Origin: Chrysemys picta bellii
Taxonomy: Eukaryota > Chordata > Testudines > Emydidae
Direction of reading: 5' to 3'
Assembly (NCBI RefSeq): GCF_011386835.1
Contig: NC_088796.1
Span: forward strand, 33,621,011 to 33,685,010
Length of the DNA: 64,000 nt
Part shown: piece by piece, positions 34,630 through 46,930 of the stretch
Layout: the number at the start of each line of letters is the position of its first letter
Numbering within the stretch: the first letter of the stretch is position 1
Made by a program: the position numbers and the translations under genes
Notes under the pieces: model-generated
What the model was told of the DNA's origin: nothing
Seen by the model: the letters and a program-made list of their open reading frames with translations, nothing else
Database searches by the model: none

Positions 34630-34760
34630 ACACTATTTGTATTATCATAGCACCTTAGAGCCTAGTCCAGGACCAGAACTAGGGTTGTATGGTATCTAGC
34701 ACAAACTCTGAACAAAAAGAGTGTGTCCCTAGTCCAAATGAGCTTACAGTACACTGGGTA
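34630..34760 (+). repeat. Old interspersed repeat, second copy
   Basis: Same block order as 7068-7190: 'attatcatagcaccttagag', 'ccaggacc', 'ctgaacaaaaag' and 'gagcttacag'. Confidence 0.55.
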
Positions 34761-35054
34761 CAAGTTTCCACTCTGAGAATGGGGGCAGTTTGGGATCTTT
34801 CCAAGGTCATCTTTTATATAAAGCAAATGCTGTGACATATGACAATATGGAGTTGTGCACATCAAGGCAAAAGTGAAAAAATGCGTGAAGAGAGCCACAT
34901 TATCAAACACCTCATGAGACAGGACTAAACTTCATTTGGTAGATTCTCATATGATTGTTGTTTTGTTTAATGTTTATATTTCAGTAGCATCTACAGATCC
35001 AGCCCCATTATAATAAGCACTGACCAAACATATAACAAAGACATGGTCCCTGCC

Positions 35055-35526
35055 TGTAATGGGGTTACCCTACTTACTGCAGGGTACCTCCTTGTGGTTG
35101 GGTTGGAGGATTAGCTCCATGCAGGTCTGACGCCCTTTTCCTCCCACTGTGCCCTGCTCCCCAGACTCAAGTGCTCCCTTTTCATGATTCAGCCCTCCAG
35201 GCAAGTCACTATACAATCCTCCCCTTCCAAGGTATCAAAATCCCACTAGATCAGCTGTCTTCAGGCCACTCCAGATAGTCTGCAACTCCAGGTTTCTTGC
35301 CAAACTCTGTAGCCCCAAACACACCTCCCTTCTCCCAAGGAGTGACTGCAGACTACTTCCCCTGCAGCATTCATCTGTTCTTGGCTTCCTCCATCCTTCC
35401 CTGCTGGGTTCCCTCTTCACTTAGTGCTTATCCTGCAAGCCTAAATCTCCTCCAATGTGCAGCCTACCAGGTTAATTGACCTAATTTAACTTGCTCTTCC
35501 TTGTGTGGGGTGGATACCCCATCACA
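35055..35526 (-). repeat. Probable solo LTR inside an older repeat
   Basis: Bounded by TG on the left (TGTAATGGGG) and CA on the right (CCCCATCACA), with partly inverted ends. Near-matching 5-bp flanks are CTGCC and CTCCC. The surrounding sequence (about 34965-35054 and 35532-35560) is the third copy of the old repeat of 7068-7190, and its 'gtccctgcc' continues as 'ccaaagagtttacatctaa' once the insert is removed. That continuity is the main support. Orientation is a guess. Confidence 0.55.
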
Positions 35527-35560
35527 CTCCCCCAAAGAGTTTACATCTAAATACGATTCT

Positions 35561-38414
35561 CCTCCCAAACACATTTATTATCATCCCTCCATTCTTATCT
35601 TTCCTTTCTTTCTTGATTCTCCCTTCAAACAGTGGTATAAAGTGAATTTCCATGCTTTAAGTGAAATTTTTGTATTGCTTTTTTTTTTTTAAGGAATGCA
35701 ATATACATTAACAGAAGATCTGTTGAAGAAGAGCTCACCAGGTTCAACAAACACAAACGACAAATGAAGGAGGCATGAAATAGGCACCAATGTATCTATG
35801 TGGTCATGTTCATTAAACCATGAGATTTCCAGAATATAGTTGTCCTTTCTGTCTGCTTCTTTCCTTGTTGCCTTCTCCCCTCCCCCCCCCCTTTCCCCCC
35901 TCCCTTGATGTAGAGTGAGCAGGGTAGAAACAGAGGGACTTTTGTACAAGATTAGCTGAGTGTGAAGGGAGCTGTAAAATGTTCTGGCAATAAGGTCTTA
36001 GTTGACTGGAATTCAGATTATTCATTGAGTGCCCTCATTGTCTGCTGAAACCTGACAGATGAAAAATCCACCATAACAGAACATATGGTATAGAATTCCT
36101 GGTCTTAAAACTGAGTTCTGAGGTGCCTTTTCTTAATATGACAGGACTGCCAGGGTCATTTTAAACCATGAGTTTATTTTAGGGGGACAATGAGATATCC
36201 ATGATTTTATGATTGTACAATCTGGTCTTACAACTTGTGCACAGTATCAACTTTTAAATGATGAATAATCACTATCTGCAGGAATTACCATAGCACCTTC
36301 TACATAAAGGACATCTTTCATAAATTAAAGTACCTTGGTCCAGAACTTTGAATCAATGGACATTTCCAGAAGAGCAGGAATTAAGTCTGGTTCAGGATTT
36401 TTCCTCTTATGACTTATTGTTTGTATTGCACTAGGACCAAAGGCTGCAATCAGGATTAGGACTCCAATTGTTCTAGGTACTGTACCAAGACAGATTTACG
36501 GAGATTTAAACAGACTAATGACCTATTAATATTGAAATTAGAAGAGGTCTGCTGAGCTTTGATACACAAGCTATGTTCCTATAAGTTTGGCAAGCTTCAA
36601 GTCAGTGCAAAAATATTTATATAGTTTGGTTTTTGGATCAAAGTGGTTAGAAAATGCTTTGTTTTTCCACAGACAATTTTAACTTCGTGTAAAAAAAAAA
36701 AAAAAAAATTCAGCCAAAACCCAGAAGTTGAGAGAGAAAAGTTTTCACCAAAAACTAAAAAACTTTTCCCTGGAAAGTGGACAGTTTTGATGGAAATTTT
36801 TCAACCAGCTCTATTATTGGATGACCTAAATAATGTGATTTTCTGTTTATTACGAAGTAGCATCTATTCCATTCTGTTAATTGATAATTTTTACTGATGT
36901 ACAGTGCCCAGATGGCTTTGTAGAGGATGCTATGGTAAATTCTTAAATACATGTTGGAGTCTAGCATGGGCACATTTTTGTTCCTACTTTCTAAATACAT
37001 TTGTTTTAAATAAATAGACCTTGTCTCAATTCAGGGCAACTGGACCTGTATTTCCCCTCAATGGTCCATTAAGGGAACCCACTCTTAGACTTCCAGCTCC
37101 CCAGCTGCACCTCACCTGCGTCTCTTCCCGTCCTGAGCAGGGTTTCTCCAGGCTGCACAGTTCCCTGCCTTCTCTGTGAGCTGGCCAGCAAGTCAGATTG
37201 CCTAAGCAGGTCTGCTTTGCTTTTCTCCTCAGAGGCTGTAAACAACGTAGTTGCCCACAGTTATAAGGTACACACAGATTTTCCTATGCAGTACCTTTAT
37301 TCTTAAGGTGAAAGCATTACAGAGACAATAAAAGAACCTACAGCATGCTAACAAGCTTACTAGAGATCACCCCAATTCCATCAAGGACTCTGTTAGGAGT
37401 CAGTCCTTCAAACCCCACCAAGGGGTTTTTCTGTGGTCACAAGTTCATAATACCTTTTGCTCAGAACAAGCCCTCCACCCCTGAATCTGAGAGTTATTCC
37501 TTTATACGGTTTGGGCCTCTGATCTTGTCCCCAGGGCAAAGCTTCAAAAGGCTGAGTTCTTGCATCATCAGAGGGGGTACATTTGCATACACCTCCCCCT
37601 AGAGATGTCCTGGGAAACCCACTTAACTTTAAAAGTTTATTCTTGTCTGGCATGTTGTTTCAAATAGCCTTTGAAGCTCATAACAGTTCCCAGGGTTTAT
37701 ATTAGCCATGTCTCCCTGCTAGAGGCTTTGCATACAATCCCACAATAATATACAAACATTTGCATTTTTAATACAATGGAACTCCTAGCATACTTAAAAC
37801 TTAATTCAATCATATATAACTTAATTCAATAAGGTTTGTCCAAGATACAGCAGGAAATTGCCATATCTGTCACAGACATGACCATCAATGAGGAGGAGGT
37901 TATTCTTGAAAGACAAAGCCAGAGCATCCAATATATGTACCATTTTTATGCCTACCATGCTGTACTTATATGTTCAAATTTTCATTCTATGATAAACTTC
38001 AGGAATAGTGGGGGCACAGTAATCTTTCCTCATGTTAGTGTGGCAAGGGATTTTTAGTGGTAATGAAAGCAAAGTTCACTGGTGTGGAGTTACATTTTAA
38101 TCCCCATGCTCCCAACCTGGAAGCATAAAACTCTTTGGGGAGAAAACCCAATTAGAAATATGGGCTTCTTTTAGCTTATGATATTCATTCAGTTCTAGAG
38201 ATGCTACCAATGGGAATAACAAATGTCTCTGGTAAATGTAGTCTGAAACTTAGATGTCGAACATCTTCTTAAGACATTAACTGTGATTAGTTCAAACAAA
38301 AGTAATTATTCAGCTAACAGCCACCCCTGTCACTGATATAAAAGGCAGAGAGATAGAATACTTGATAGAGGAATTCCAAGGATCTGCAGCTGGCAACCTG
38401 AAGGTTCAAGAAGA
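35561..38414. other. Mostly AT-rich DNA, no gene seen
   Basis: A C run near 35880 and an A run near 36690-36707. The part 37021-37743 has TG/CA ends and an antisense TATA-like 'ccgtataaagg', suggesting a decayed LTR, but no target duplication is visible. Confidence 0.35.
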
Positions 38415-38908
38415 TGTGACAGGCCTGTAGGCCTGGCTTGACATGAGTAATGACATAGGTGAGGCCTGATATTTTGGGAGACAGGATTAGGTAGTAAATG
38501 GATCAACAGGTTGGAAACAGAATGTCTGTCCTACCTAAGATAACGGGGAACACCCAGGGAGCCATTTACAGTAGACAAGATAAGAATGGATAAAATAAAC
38601 CTGGAACATAAAATGAGGTAAAGAGTAAATTGTGCATGAGCAGTGCATGTTGTACAGGGATTGGTGCCTACAAAGTGACCAAGCCAATCCCATAATGTGT
38701 AATACAATGTACAGTAAATGCAATGTAATGGGTAAATGTATATAACGGAAGAGATTTGTTGTGTAACTTTGGATGTGTGGTACGCTGTATACTGATCACC
38801 TCAGTGCAGTTTTCCTGTATGCCAAATAAAGGAACCCAAGTGATGAGACTGGAGTTGAACTGAGTTCTTGGGGAACCAAGTGGATTAGGTCTTGGGGAAA
38901 CCCCAACA
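38415..38908 (+). repeat. Possible solo LTR
   Basis: Starts TGTGACAGGCC and ends ACCCCAACA. It holds a TATA-like 'tgtatataacgg' near 38738 followed by a polyadenylation signal 'aaataaagg' near 38823, in LTR order (U3, R, U5). Flanks AAGA and AAGT are at best a weak target duplication. Confidence 0.4.
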
Positions 38909-38999
38909 AAGTCTAAAAGTACATTCTGATAACTTTAGAAAGCCTGCATGTGACAGGCTGTTGCTGGAATCATATCCTATAGAGATCCAGAAAGACATC

Positions 39000-39245
39000 G
39001 GAATGGAAAAGGAACTGATTAAAAATAGAAAGCTAAGAATACTTGCAGTGAGAAGAACTTGGGGAAATATTAAATTGTGTCCAACAGGCCCTCTGCTGTA
39101 TTTAATTTATGTAAGTGACTTAGAGAGAGGGGCCAGCTGTAAAGAGTTACATTTATTAATGATACTTGGGGGAGTGATGAAACTGCTTGGAGTAACTAAA
39201 ACTCAAAAGATTTGCACATCTGCTTTGTAAATGAACTGACATACT
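39000..39245 (+). mobile_element. LINE reverse-transcriptase remnant
   Basis: The translation includes 'GPLLYLIYVSDLERGASCKE', which fits the region between RT motifs B and C of CR1/L2-like elements. A decayed copy of the 'KFADDTKLGG' block follows and has lost its Asp pair. Too short to name the family. Confidence 0.45.
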
Positions 39246-39784
39246 GGCAAATGTAAAAAAAAAAAAAACACTATACAATTGGCAAAATATCACCATGGGA
39301 TCCTCAGAGGACCATGGACAAACATCAAGGGGAAACCTCTTGGTCAAAAACCTATCACATTTAAAATCTGTCTTCCTGCAGAAGCTTCTATCCCATATAC
39401 ATAATTTGCTTCCCTCCTACACTGTTGTACTGACTGTGCTGCAATTAGGCGTAGGTAAGAGTTCCTGCAGTCCAACAGGGTACATTAGAAGGAAGGAAAG
39501 CAGAATCAGAAAAGGATTGTACACTTCACCCATTCTCCTCCCTCTCCCCATTTCCCCAAATGATCATTTGGCTTTTAGATGGTCCTGCTACTAGAACAAC
39601 AACAGGAAACTTAAAACCAAAGGTTAATGGGCCAGGTGAGAAGACGCCAAAATAGTTAGGGGACAAATTCTCACTCAAACGTACTAATGCTATTCTGGAG
39701 TAACTCCAGTGAATAAGGAGGAACTTGCACCTGAAGTCCCTAACTAAGAACAGACAGAATTCCGAAACATAAATTTGGCTTTGC

Positions 39785-39822
<38 letters not shown>

Positions 39823-40184
39823 TTCATTTTTATAGTTTGATGTTTTCTACTCCTTTATTACATTGCCATTCCCTCTCTTCATTAACAGTAATATCTTCCA
39901 AAGAAGGGAAATAGGTTGATATATGAATATATATCTGAATGGTGAATTTTGCGTGATCTGTAGTCTGACATGTATTAGGCATACACCTAGCAATGTCTGA
40001 CAACAATCTACTCTGGAAATAATGAAGGCCAATAATAAAACCTCAGTGGCTGAAACTTCCAAGTTTGGATTTATGGGGACTCTATTTCTTAAATGAAAAA
40101 CAAAAACCTTTGTAACAAAATGGATGTGATCCTTAAATGAGACCCTTGTATCCAAAAGTTTTTAAAAATTGTCTGATGCATAGA
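39246..40184. other. AT-rich DNA with TG microsatellite
   Basis: A TG run covers about 39785-39820 and an A run lies near 39256. No gene seen. Confidence 0.5.
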
Positions 40185-40189
40185 CGGAG

Positions 40190-40405
40190 TATTAGGGGCC
40201 TGAATTCACTTAAAGAACATGCTCGACTTTAAGCATATGCTTAAATTCATCCCAATTCAGCAAAGCACATAAGGACATACTTAAGTACCATTAACATGAG
40301 TGTTCTTAGATGTGCTTCAGTGCTTTGCTGAATATGGTTGAATTCAAGCATGTGTTTATTAGTAAAACGCATATTTAAATTCATTTCTGTACCAGGGCTA
40401 AATGG
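40190..40405. repeat. Ancient foldback repeat
   Basis: The left half 'aattcagcaaagcacataag' mirrors the right half 'cagtgctttgctgaatatgg'. 'gcatatgcttaaattc' mirrors 'gaattcaagcatgtg'. This mirrored pattern with 'cagcaaagcac' ends is a widely dispersed old repeat. No coding sequence. Confidence 0.55.
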
Positions 40406-40411
40406 CAGTGT

Positions 40412-41285
40412 CATAAGAACTTAAGAACGGCTCTACTGGGTCAGACCAATGGTTTATCTAGCCAAGTAGCCTGTCTTCCGGTGCTTCTGTCTGCCAGATG
40501 CTTCAGAGGGAATTAACAGAACCGGGCAATTATTGCATGTTCCATCCCCTGTTATCCAGTCCCAGCATCTGGCAGTCATAGACTTAAGGACACCCAGAGC
40601 ATGGGGTTGCATCCCTGACCATCTTGGCTGCTAGCCGTTGATGGACCTTTCCTCCATGAACTTCTCTAATTCTTTTTTGAACCTAGTTATACTTTTGACC
40701 TTCAAAATATACCCTGGCAACAAGTTCCACAGACTGACTGTGTTGTGTGAAGAAGTACTTCCTTTTGTTTGTTTGAGGGACTCTGGGTCTTGTGTTATGT
40801 GAAGGGGTAAACAACACTTCCTTACATAGGCACCAACTTTTCCCGGCACCAGTGAGGGGGCTCGCGCCCCCCCCCCCCCCGCCGCCCCCAGCCCTGCCCT
40901 GACTCTGCCCCTGCCCTGCCCCCATTCCAACCCCTTCCCCAAAGTCCCCACCCCAACTCCACCCCCTCCCTGCTCCTATTGGACCCCTCCCCAAATCCCC
41001 GCCCTGACCCCGCCTCTTCCCCCAAGTGTACCGCGTTCCCCCTCCTTCTCTCTCCCTCCCAGCGCTTCCCGCCGTGAAACAGCTGAACAAATTTTTCTGA
41101 GAACTATCCACAATGACTCCAAGATCTCTTTCTTGGGTGGTAACAGCCAATTTAGACCCCATTATTTTGTTTGTATAGTTGGGATTATGTTTTCCAATGT
41201 GCATTAATCAACATTGAATTTCATCTGCCATTTTGCTGTCCCGTCACCCAGTTTTGTGAGATCTCTTTGTAACTCTTCACAACTT
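40412..41285 (-). mobile_element. CR1 LINE fragment H, antisense, rearranged
   Basis: The plus-strand start 'cataagaacttaagaacggc' with 'actgggtcagaccaatgg' is the reverse of the 3' end of copy A (8700-10518). Minus-strand translation near 41204-41085 gives 'GSKLAVTTQERDLGVIVDSS', matching copy A's 'KLAVTT' region, and near 40800-40690 gives the C-terminal block. Between them (about 40826-41092) the CR1 part of a few hundred bases is missing and GC-rich sequence sits in its place. Confidence 0.8.
40826..41092. other. GC-rich segment replacing part of CR1 copy H
   Basis: Begins around 'taggcaccaacttttcccgg' and ends around 'cccgccgtgaaacagctgaa'. It contains poly-C near 40868-40880. I see no matching 8-bp or TA flanks, so it is not a clean insertion. 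It may be another repeat that entered with a deletion. Confidence 0.4.
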
Positions 41286-42411
41286 TGGACTTAAAACATA
41301 AATCAGAACATAAAATCTGAAAGCATTAAGAACATGAATGTAGAAATTTACATTATGCTTATGCTCCAGGGCTCCCATGGAATCATAAAAAAAAAATCTA
41401 GGAATAATATTGGTCTAATAACAGATTTATCAACTAGATTGAGGATTAGCAACTTTGTTGAAGGAAATGGGAATATGAAAAAAGCTCATGTCAGTTGCAG
41501 GTGATAACCTCCAAGGATCACTTTTTAATTTAAAAGCAGGAAATATTGGTAGAGATATGGAACTCTGAGAAAAAGTAGACAAGGTAGATAATATAATCCT
41601 ATTTACTAAAAACAAGATAATTAGACAAGCTTAGAAAGGAATCTGAAGGATTTTCAGATTTCAATTGTAACTGGCCATGAAGCATTTTGAGATACTTTTG
41701 TATGAAAGATATTACACACATTTGTAAAGTGCTGAACACTTGGAGAGAAAGGCTGAAGCACTAATATACCAAAAGAATCCTGCTGACTGAGCAAATCAAT
41801 TACTTTCCTCTCCGCTGGAACATTTGTGAACTTCTAAGAAAATGAATCTCAGAAGACAGCAGTACTATAAAATAACCATGGAAACAGGAGGAAGGAAGCA
41901 TACCTAACAGCAAGTATTTCTCCCCCTCCAACTGTACTTATTTAGTACGCACAGTATGTCCAGGGTCGGTAGCAAGATCATTATTAAATAGTTTCTCAGT
42001 GCCATCTATCTGCCCCTCTGATTCCCCTGACACAGCTCACAAATTCAGATTTTTCTAGTGGCATCTATATTTTAAAAATATGCCTCTAAATTGTAGAAAT
42101 AGCATAAATTGAAGTTAATAACTAAATATTTTCCAATGGGCATGCCCTACACTCACTAGGAGGTACTCACTCAAAGTCCACACCCGTCTCTTTTCACCCT
42201 CTCATGAAATGCTCAACCTGCTTAATAAAATTGGTGATCAATCCTGCACACTCAGTTCCGGGCACATGGCTTACTAGCTGAAATAATCTCACTGGTTTTA
42301 ATAAGGCTACTCAATGTAGTAAGCACTACATTGTGTAATAAGTTTTTGCAATACCGGGCCCCTAAAGTGTACCCATTTCTCTTTTACTTAGATGTTGAAG
42401 GATACATTAAA
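41286..42411. other. AT-rich DNA, no gene seen
   Basis: A stretch near 41660-41740 ('gaagcattttgagatact', 'gtaaagtgctgaacac') resembles old LINE or SINE tails. Nothing else recognised. Confidence 0.4.
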
Positions 42412-42604
42412 TTAAATTGCAGCAAGGGAAATTTAGGTTAGACATTAAGAAAAACTTCCTAGCTGTAAGGATTATTAAGTACTGGAACAAATTACCTCTG
42501 AGGGATGGTCTAGGTAATACTTAGTCCTGCCTCAGTGCAGGGAACTGGACTAGGTGACATATCAAGGTCTCTTCCAGACTGACATTTCTAGGATTCTATA
42601 TGAT
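42412..42604 (+). mobile_element. CR1 LINE 3' fragment G
   Basis: Contains 'gttagacattaagaaaaact', 'actggaacaaattacc' and 'tctaggattctatatg', the CR1 3' untranslated order, with an internal deletion. It is collinear with 56605-57418. Confidence 0.85.
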
Positions 42605-42770
42605 TGTTTTCTAGAGGGAGACTAATATACAAGATTTTTTCCCCCCTCCAAGATAGAGCAACTAAGTTTTACAGAGCAATCTGTTATAATTGCCACCTTT
42701 TAGAAGCTGGTTCAGCAAGATACTTAACCATGTGCTTAAATCCCACTAAAGTCAATGGGACCTAAGCTTA

Positions 42771-43051
42771 GGGCTTGTCTACACTATCCGCCGGATCGGT
42801 GGACAGCAATCGATCCAGCGGGGGTTGATTTATCGTGTCTAGTGTAGACCGCTGAGCACTCTCTCATCGACTCCGGTACTCCACCAGAACGAGGAGCACA
42901 AGCAGAGTCGACGGGAGAGCATCAGCTGTCGACTTACCTCAGCGAAGACACTGCAGTAAGTAGATCTAAATACGTTGATTTCAGCTACACTATTTAGGTA
43001 TCTGAAATTGCATATCTTAGATCGACCCCATGCAGTAGTGTAGACAAGCCC
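42771..43051. mobile_element. DNA-transposon-like inverted-repeat element (GGGCTTGTCTACACT)
   Basis: Starts GGGCTTGTCTACACTA and ends with the inverted TAGTGTAGACAAGCCC. It is 281 bp with an internal second 'tctagtgtagacc'. TA lies on both sides, but flanks TTA and TAT leave the target duplication uncertain. No transposase. Shares the 'tctacact' terminal theme with 59222-59440 and 62045-62243. Confidence 0.75.
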
Positions 43052-43138
43052 TATACTAAAGTGCTCTGCTGAATCAGAATCTTAGTTTGTTTCTTAAAAA
43101 TGTTGTATTTATTGATTTTTTTTTTGTGTGTGGAGCTT

Positions 43139-43714
43139 TGTAGCAGGGTGGTCACCCTGCTCTAGTCAAAAAGGGGTTAAAACCAGCTCTGGGAAAGGGC
43201 TGTGAGCTAGGAGGCAGGCAGTCTCACTGCAGCCTTGGGGTGGGAAGGACTGGGCTGCCTGGGAGCACAGGGTACCTTCAATAGAGCAGTGCTGGGGAAG
43301 AGGCAAGCTGAGCTGGGGAGCTCAGGCCTGGCGACCTCCCAGGCTGAGGCCTGACAGGAAGACCTAAGGAGGTCCTGGAGCTTCAGGGAAAGGCAGCAAG
43401 TCCAACTCCCTAGCCAATGATGAGTGGCCACTTCAGACTGCAGTTGGGGCTAGATGAAGACAGGCAGTGAGTCACTGAAGCGAGGTGGGCTCAGGGGAAT
43501 GAGGTTCCCTGGGTGAGGAGCAGCACCCCAAGGTAAGGGGCACCATGGTCTGGGAGGGACATGGGGCCTATACGTGGTAGAGATATAAGGACTGCAGAGG
43601 GGTACGTAACAGAGGGCGAGACACCGGCCCATAGAGGGTACTCCAGGGCTGAAAGAGCTAATTCCTGGATGACCAGCAGGAGGCGCCATGCCGGTGAGTG
43701 AATGCCGTGCTACA
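43139..43714 (+). repeat. Solo LTR (TGTAGCAGGG ... GTGCTACA)
   Basis: Ends TGTAGCAGGGTGGTCACC and CCGTGCTACA form the inverted TGTAGC/GCTACA typical of LTRs. Flanking pentamers are AGCTT (43134-43138) and AGCTC (43715-43719), one mismatch. The start resembles the LTR of the gypsy element at 49391-50193 (minus strand TGTAGCAAGGTGG) and the solo LTR at 61319-61982. There is no internal coding region, so recombination between two LTRs probably removed the rest. Confidence 0.72.
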
Positions 43715-43719
43715 AGCTC

Positions 43720-45999
43720 TAAAAATACGATGGGCCAAATTCTATTCTAACTTTCCACTGGTTTAAATTCAGAGTAATTTTAACTTCAGTGCAGTTACTT
43801 CAGTTATCCTGACCCTATATTTAAAATTACATACCAAAAACATTAAAAGAATGGTAGATTTGCAAAGTCAAGCACCCAAAAGTTAAAAGTTGAGTTCTAG
43901 GCTACTCTTGGATCTCCCTTGTTGGGACCATTAGCACCTGGAAGTACAATGTGGCAGAAGTGATGTCCCTTAGCCCTCAGGCACTAGGTAGCAGTGCATG
44001 CTGTGTTACTTCTGTGCACCCTTTCTAGACTTGTCAAATACCAGCCCAGGCTCAGAGGAGAATGACACCCCTCTCCGCCTCTTCCAGCATTACTATTTGT
44101 CGAAAATAATTTCCCTAATAAGTTTATTATGGTTTACCTTGACTCAGTTTCCACACAAGCATTCCTTTATTAATCCAAAGACCACCTGGGTGTTGGTTAC
44201 ATCCAAAATATCAATATAAGCATATACACCCTTATATTCTATATCCTATTAAGAATACAGTTATAAGCATTGGCTGAATACTTGCAACCAGATCAGGCCC
44301 AGGGGACACTTTCCCATCATGGAATGACTCCAGAGGGGTAAGGAAAAGCTCTGACAAAGAACCCATAGAAAACTTTGCTTTTTATACCCTATAACAAACC
44401 AGTGATATCATTGCTGGTTATTGGACCTTAGCTATTTAGTGCTGCACTCTGCTCTCTTCAAGGTTTTTCTGCTTATCCCACCTTGCCATATTATTTCCCA
44501 ACTTCTAAGCAATTCTAACCAATTATTTATTGCACCTGGTGCCCAATCAACCATGTTCTTTATTTCCCAAACCTTAAATAAGGTAATGCTGGTATTGCAG
44601 AAGGTCACTACAAGTTTAACACAAACCGTCCTTTCAGTTCATTCTTTTTGGTCATATGCTTTGGACCTATTGCTCATGCTAATATCCAAACTCAATTTAA
44701 AAATAAAATAATTCAGTCAGATCTAATGTGGGACTATATTCCTATACGGTTTCTCCTTTCCACTGAACATCTGTTTCCCCCACAGCTGTATTAGACTGAA
44801 AAGGAATCTCATTTTGTTATCTTCTGCTCATATTTATAACCTCCCTTCATATTATTTCTATTGATTGCTATATTTCATCTACAGTGCACCTCTTGATAAG
44901 AGACTGCATGGCTGTTAATGTACGACCATATAATCTTATGAATTCAGGTCAAAGGCTACACTTCCATCTGTAACTGCCTCTCTGAGGTAAACTGTCCTGA
45001 GCACAAGTGAGGAAGTGAGGTAGCTTGTTGTTTTTAAATGGTTCAATCAAAATAAACTGAATAGATTCCCAAAATGAACCAAGTGAGGCTACATAATTAC
45101 CCTTCAAGTACCTTTTTACCTATCCAACTAGCTATGTTTGACCTGCTTTGGAAAAAGCACTGTACCTTAGAACTCAGCCTTAAACTGTGGTTCATTTCCA
45201 AAAGCAAGACTGCTCCTCAACCCATGCAAGAACTTGCAATAAGAGGCAACAAAACTCAATCCTTTGGGAGAGGTACTGAGCCCTGAAATGTTATTCTTCT
45301 GAAGTTATCATTCTCCTCTTCCCTCCAATAGCACAGAATGCCAGGAATACTCTTAGGCGGGGATGGGTGGAGCAACCACACAATGAGGCCTCTGCACTCC
45401 TTATACAAAAGGGAGAGGGCAGAGAAGTATTGGGGCAGACTGAGGTGGCAGGCACTGGTTCTGTCCTGATTCAGCTCCAGTGACTTGCTGCACCACATGT
45501 ACGGTGCCCGAAGGGACAGTGACTACTATTTTAGTTCAAAGATCAGAACAGCAGCAGCAGTGGGGTTACAGAAGGGCTGTCCCAAAGCCCTAGGGTTTGC
45601 CCCTGAGTTTGACTCATAGATTCCTTCTCAACCTAACCTCCCAATTAGGTCTTGATCCTGAGCCCACTGAAGTCAATGGAAAAGCTCCCATTGACATCCA
45701 TTGACTACAATGGGTGCAGAATAAGGCACTTAGTTGCCAACACATGCCCATTTTCTTTGGCTTTGTACAGGAAAGGAGAAGAAGAATATTATCCTTTTAT
45801 CATAATGCTGCTCTTTGCAGAGCTGTTTGGCATTTTGTGGCATTTGAGCCACAGGTTTAAGATAGCTCAGTCAGCTGTTGTAACACACAACAACACATAC
45901 ATTGTTTACATTCTTTTTACCACTCCCCTCACCAAATCACAGATTTGTCTTCCCCCTAATAAATCACAGTAATGTTTAGGCTAAACTCCATATGAAATT
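43720..45999. other. Unclassified DNA, no gene seen
   Basis: An old foldback block with 'gaagtcaatggaaaagctcc' lies at 45645-45725. Around 44000-44720 the sequence has an antisense TATA-like 'ctttttatacc' and could be a decayed LTR, unproven. Confidence 0.35.
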
Positions 46000-46379
46000 G
46001 CTACTTACCTTACAGTAAGTATGATTCTTCATGATGGTCTGTGTGGGGGATCCCATTCATGGTGTGCTGGCACCCCTACACAGAAGTTTGGAAGTTTTTC
46101 TCTAGCAGCATCCTCTAGCAGTCGTCCATGTGTCCTCAGGCTCTTGTGCGCCCCCTCCCAAGAGCATAATGGGTAGAGCAACCCCAACTGCCAGCCAGTT
46201 CCTTTGCCACCCAGAATCTGAATGATAAGACTCCGAGTTGTGGGGATGGAGGATGGGTTTATGGGATCCACAGGCCATCTCAAAGAACCACAGTTACTGT
46301 AAGGTAACTAACTATTTCTTCTTCTTCTTCTTCTTCTTCTTCTTCTTCGAGCTCTTGTGCATGTGATTAACAAGCATTT
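46000..46379 (-). repeat. Repeat bordering the DIRS remnant, with CTT microsatellite
   Basis: Contains 'cttaccttacagtaag' near 46010 and the inverted 'ttactgtaaggtaac' near 46292, plus a CTT run at 46316-46348. Its position directly downstream (minus strand) of the recombinase fragment suggests it is the terminal part of the same DIRS-type element. This is inference from position. Confidence 0.35.
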
Positions 46380-46880
46380 CACCTCCTTGGAGGTGTGGGT
46401 GAGGAATTTATTGAAATAAGGATGATACGACTGCTCTTCCAACTTGAACATCTGCGCCTACTAACACCTCTAATGAACAGTGTCCAGTACGTGTGTGCAC
46501 TGAAGACCATGTTTGCTGTATGTATTTTCACCAGAGGAATCTTGCTGAAGCATGCTGTTGGAGAGATCAGTGCTCTCTCAGAATGAGCTGAAATGTTTGA
46601 AGGAGGATCCAGTTGTTAATCTCATAGGCTATTTGAATACAGCTCAAAATTCACTGCGACAGTCTTTGTGACAATATAGATTCACCCTTAGTTTTGCCAC
46701 CATATGCTATAAATAACCTAAGAGTTTTACTGAAGGGTTTCACTCTGTTCAAATAATACAAAAGGGCTCCCTTGACACCCAACGTATGCAGTTTTCATTC
46801 TGCTGGAGAGCTGTGTGGTCTAGGGAAGAAAACTGGCAGGTGGATATACTAGGTAATATGAAAATCAGAACAGACTTAGA
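46380..46880 (-). pseudogene. DIRS-type tyrosine recombinase, C-terminal remnant
   Basis: Minus-strand translation of about 46785-46650 gives 'VKGALLYYLNRVKPFSKTLR', then 'LFIAYGGKTKGESILSQRLS'. Further on come 'IAYEINNW' and 'VFSAHTYWTLF'. This matches the order of DIRS tyrosine recombinases, where 'YLxRTKPFR', 'LFVxFGxKxKG', 'xQRLSxWI' and 'ATWSSVHTFxKHY' follow each other. DIRS elements use such a recombinase in place of an integrase. A stop after 'RLSQ' and frameshifts make it inactive. Confidence 0.68.
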
Positions 46881-46930
46881 ATGTGGTCTTACTGTGACAG
46901 TATCTGCGTGAAAAACAGTGTATGGAGGTG

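Noticed and set aside
37021..37743. Solo LTR with TG...CA ends and antisense TATA-like sequence
   Set aside because: No matching target duplication and no related LTR in the window; kept only as a possibility.
46316..46348. Tandem CTT run as a CRISPR-like or regulatory array
   Set aside because: A plain trinucleotide microsatellite in vertebrate DNA with no spacers.
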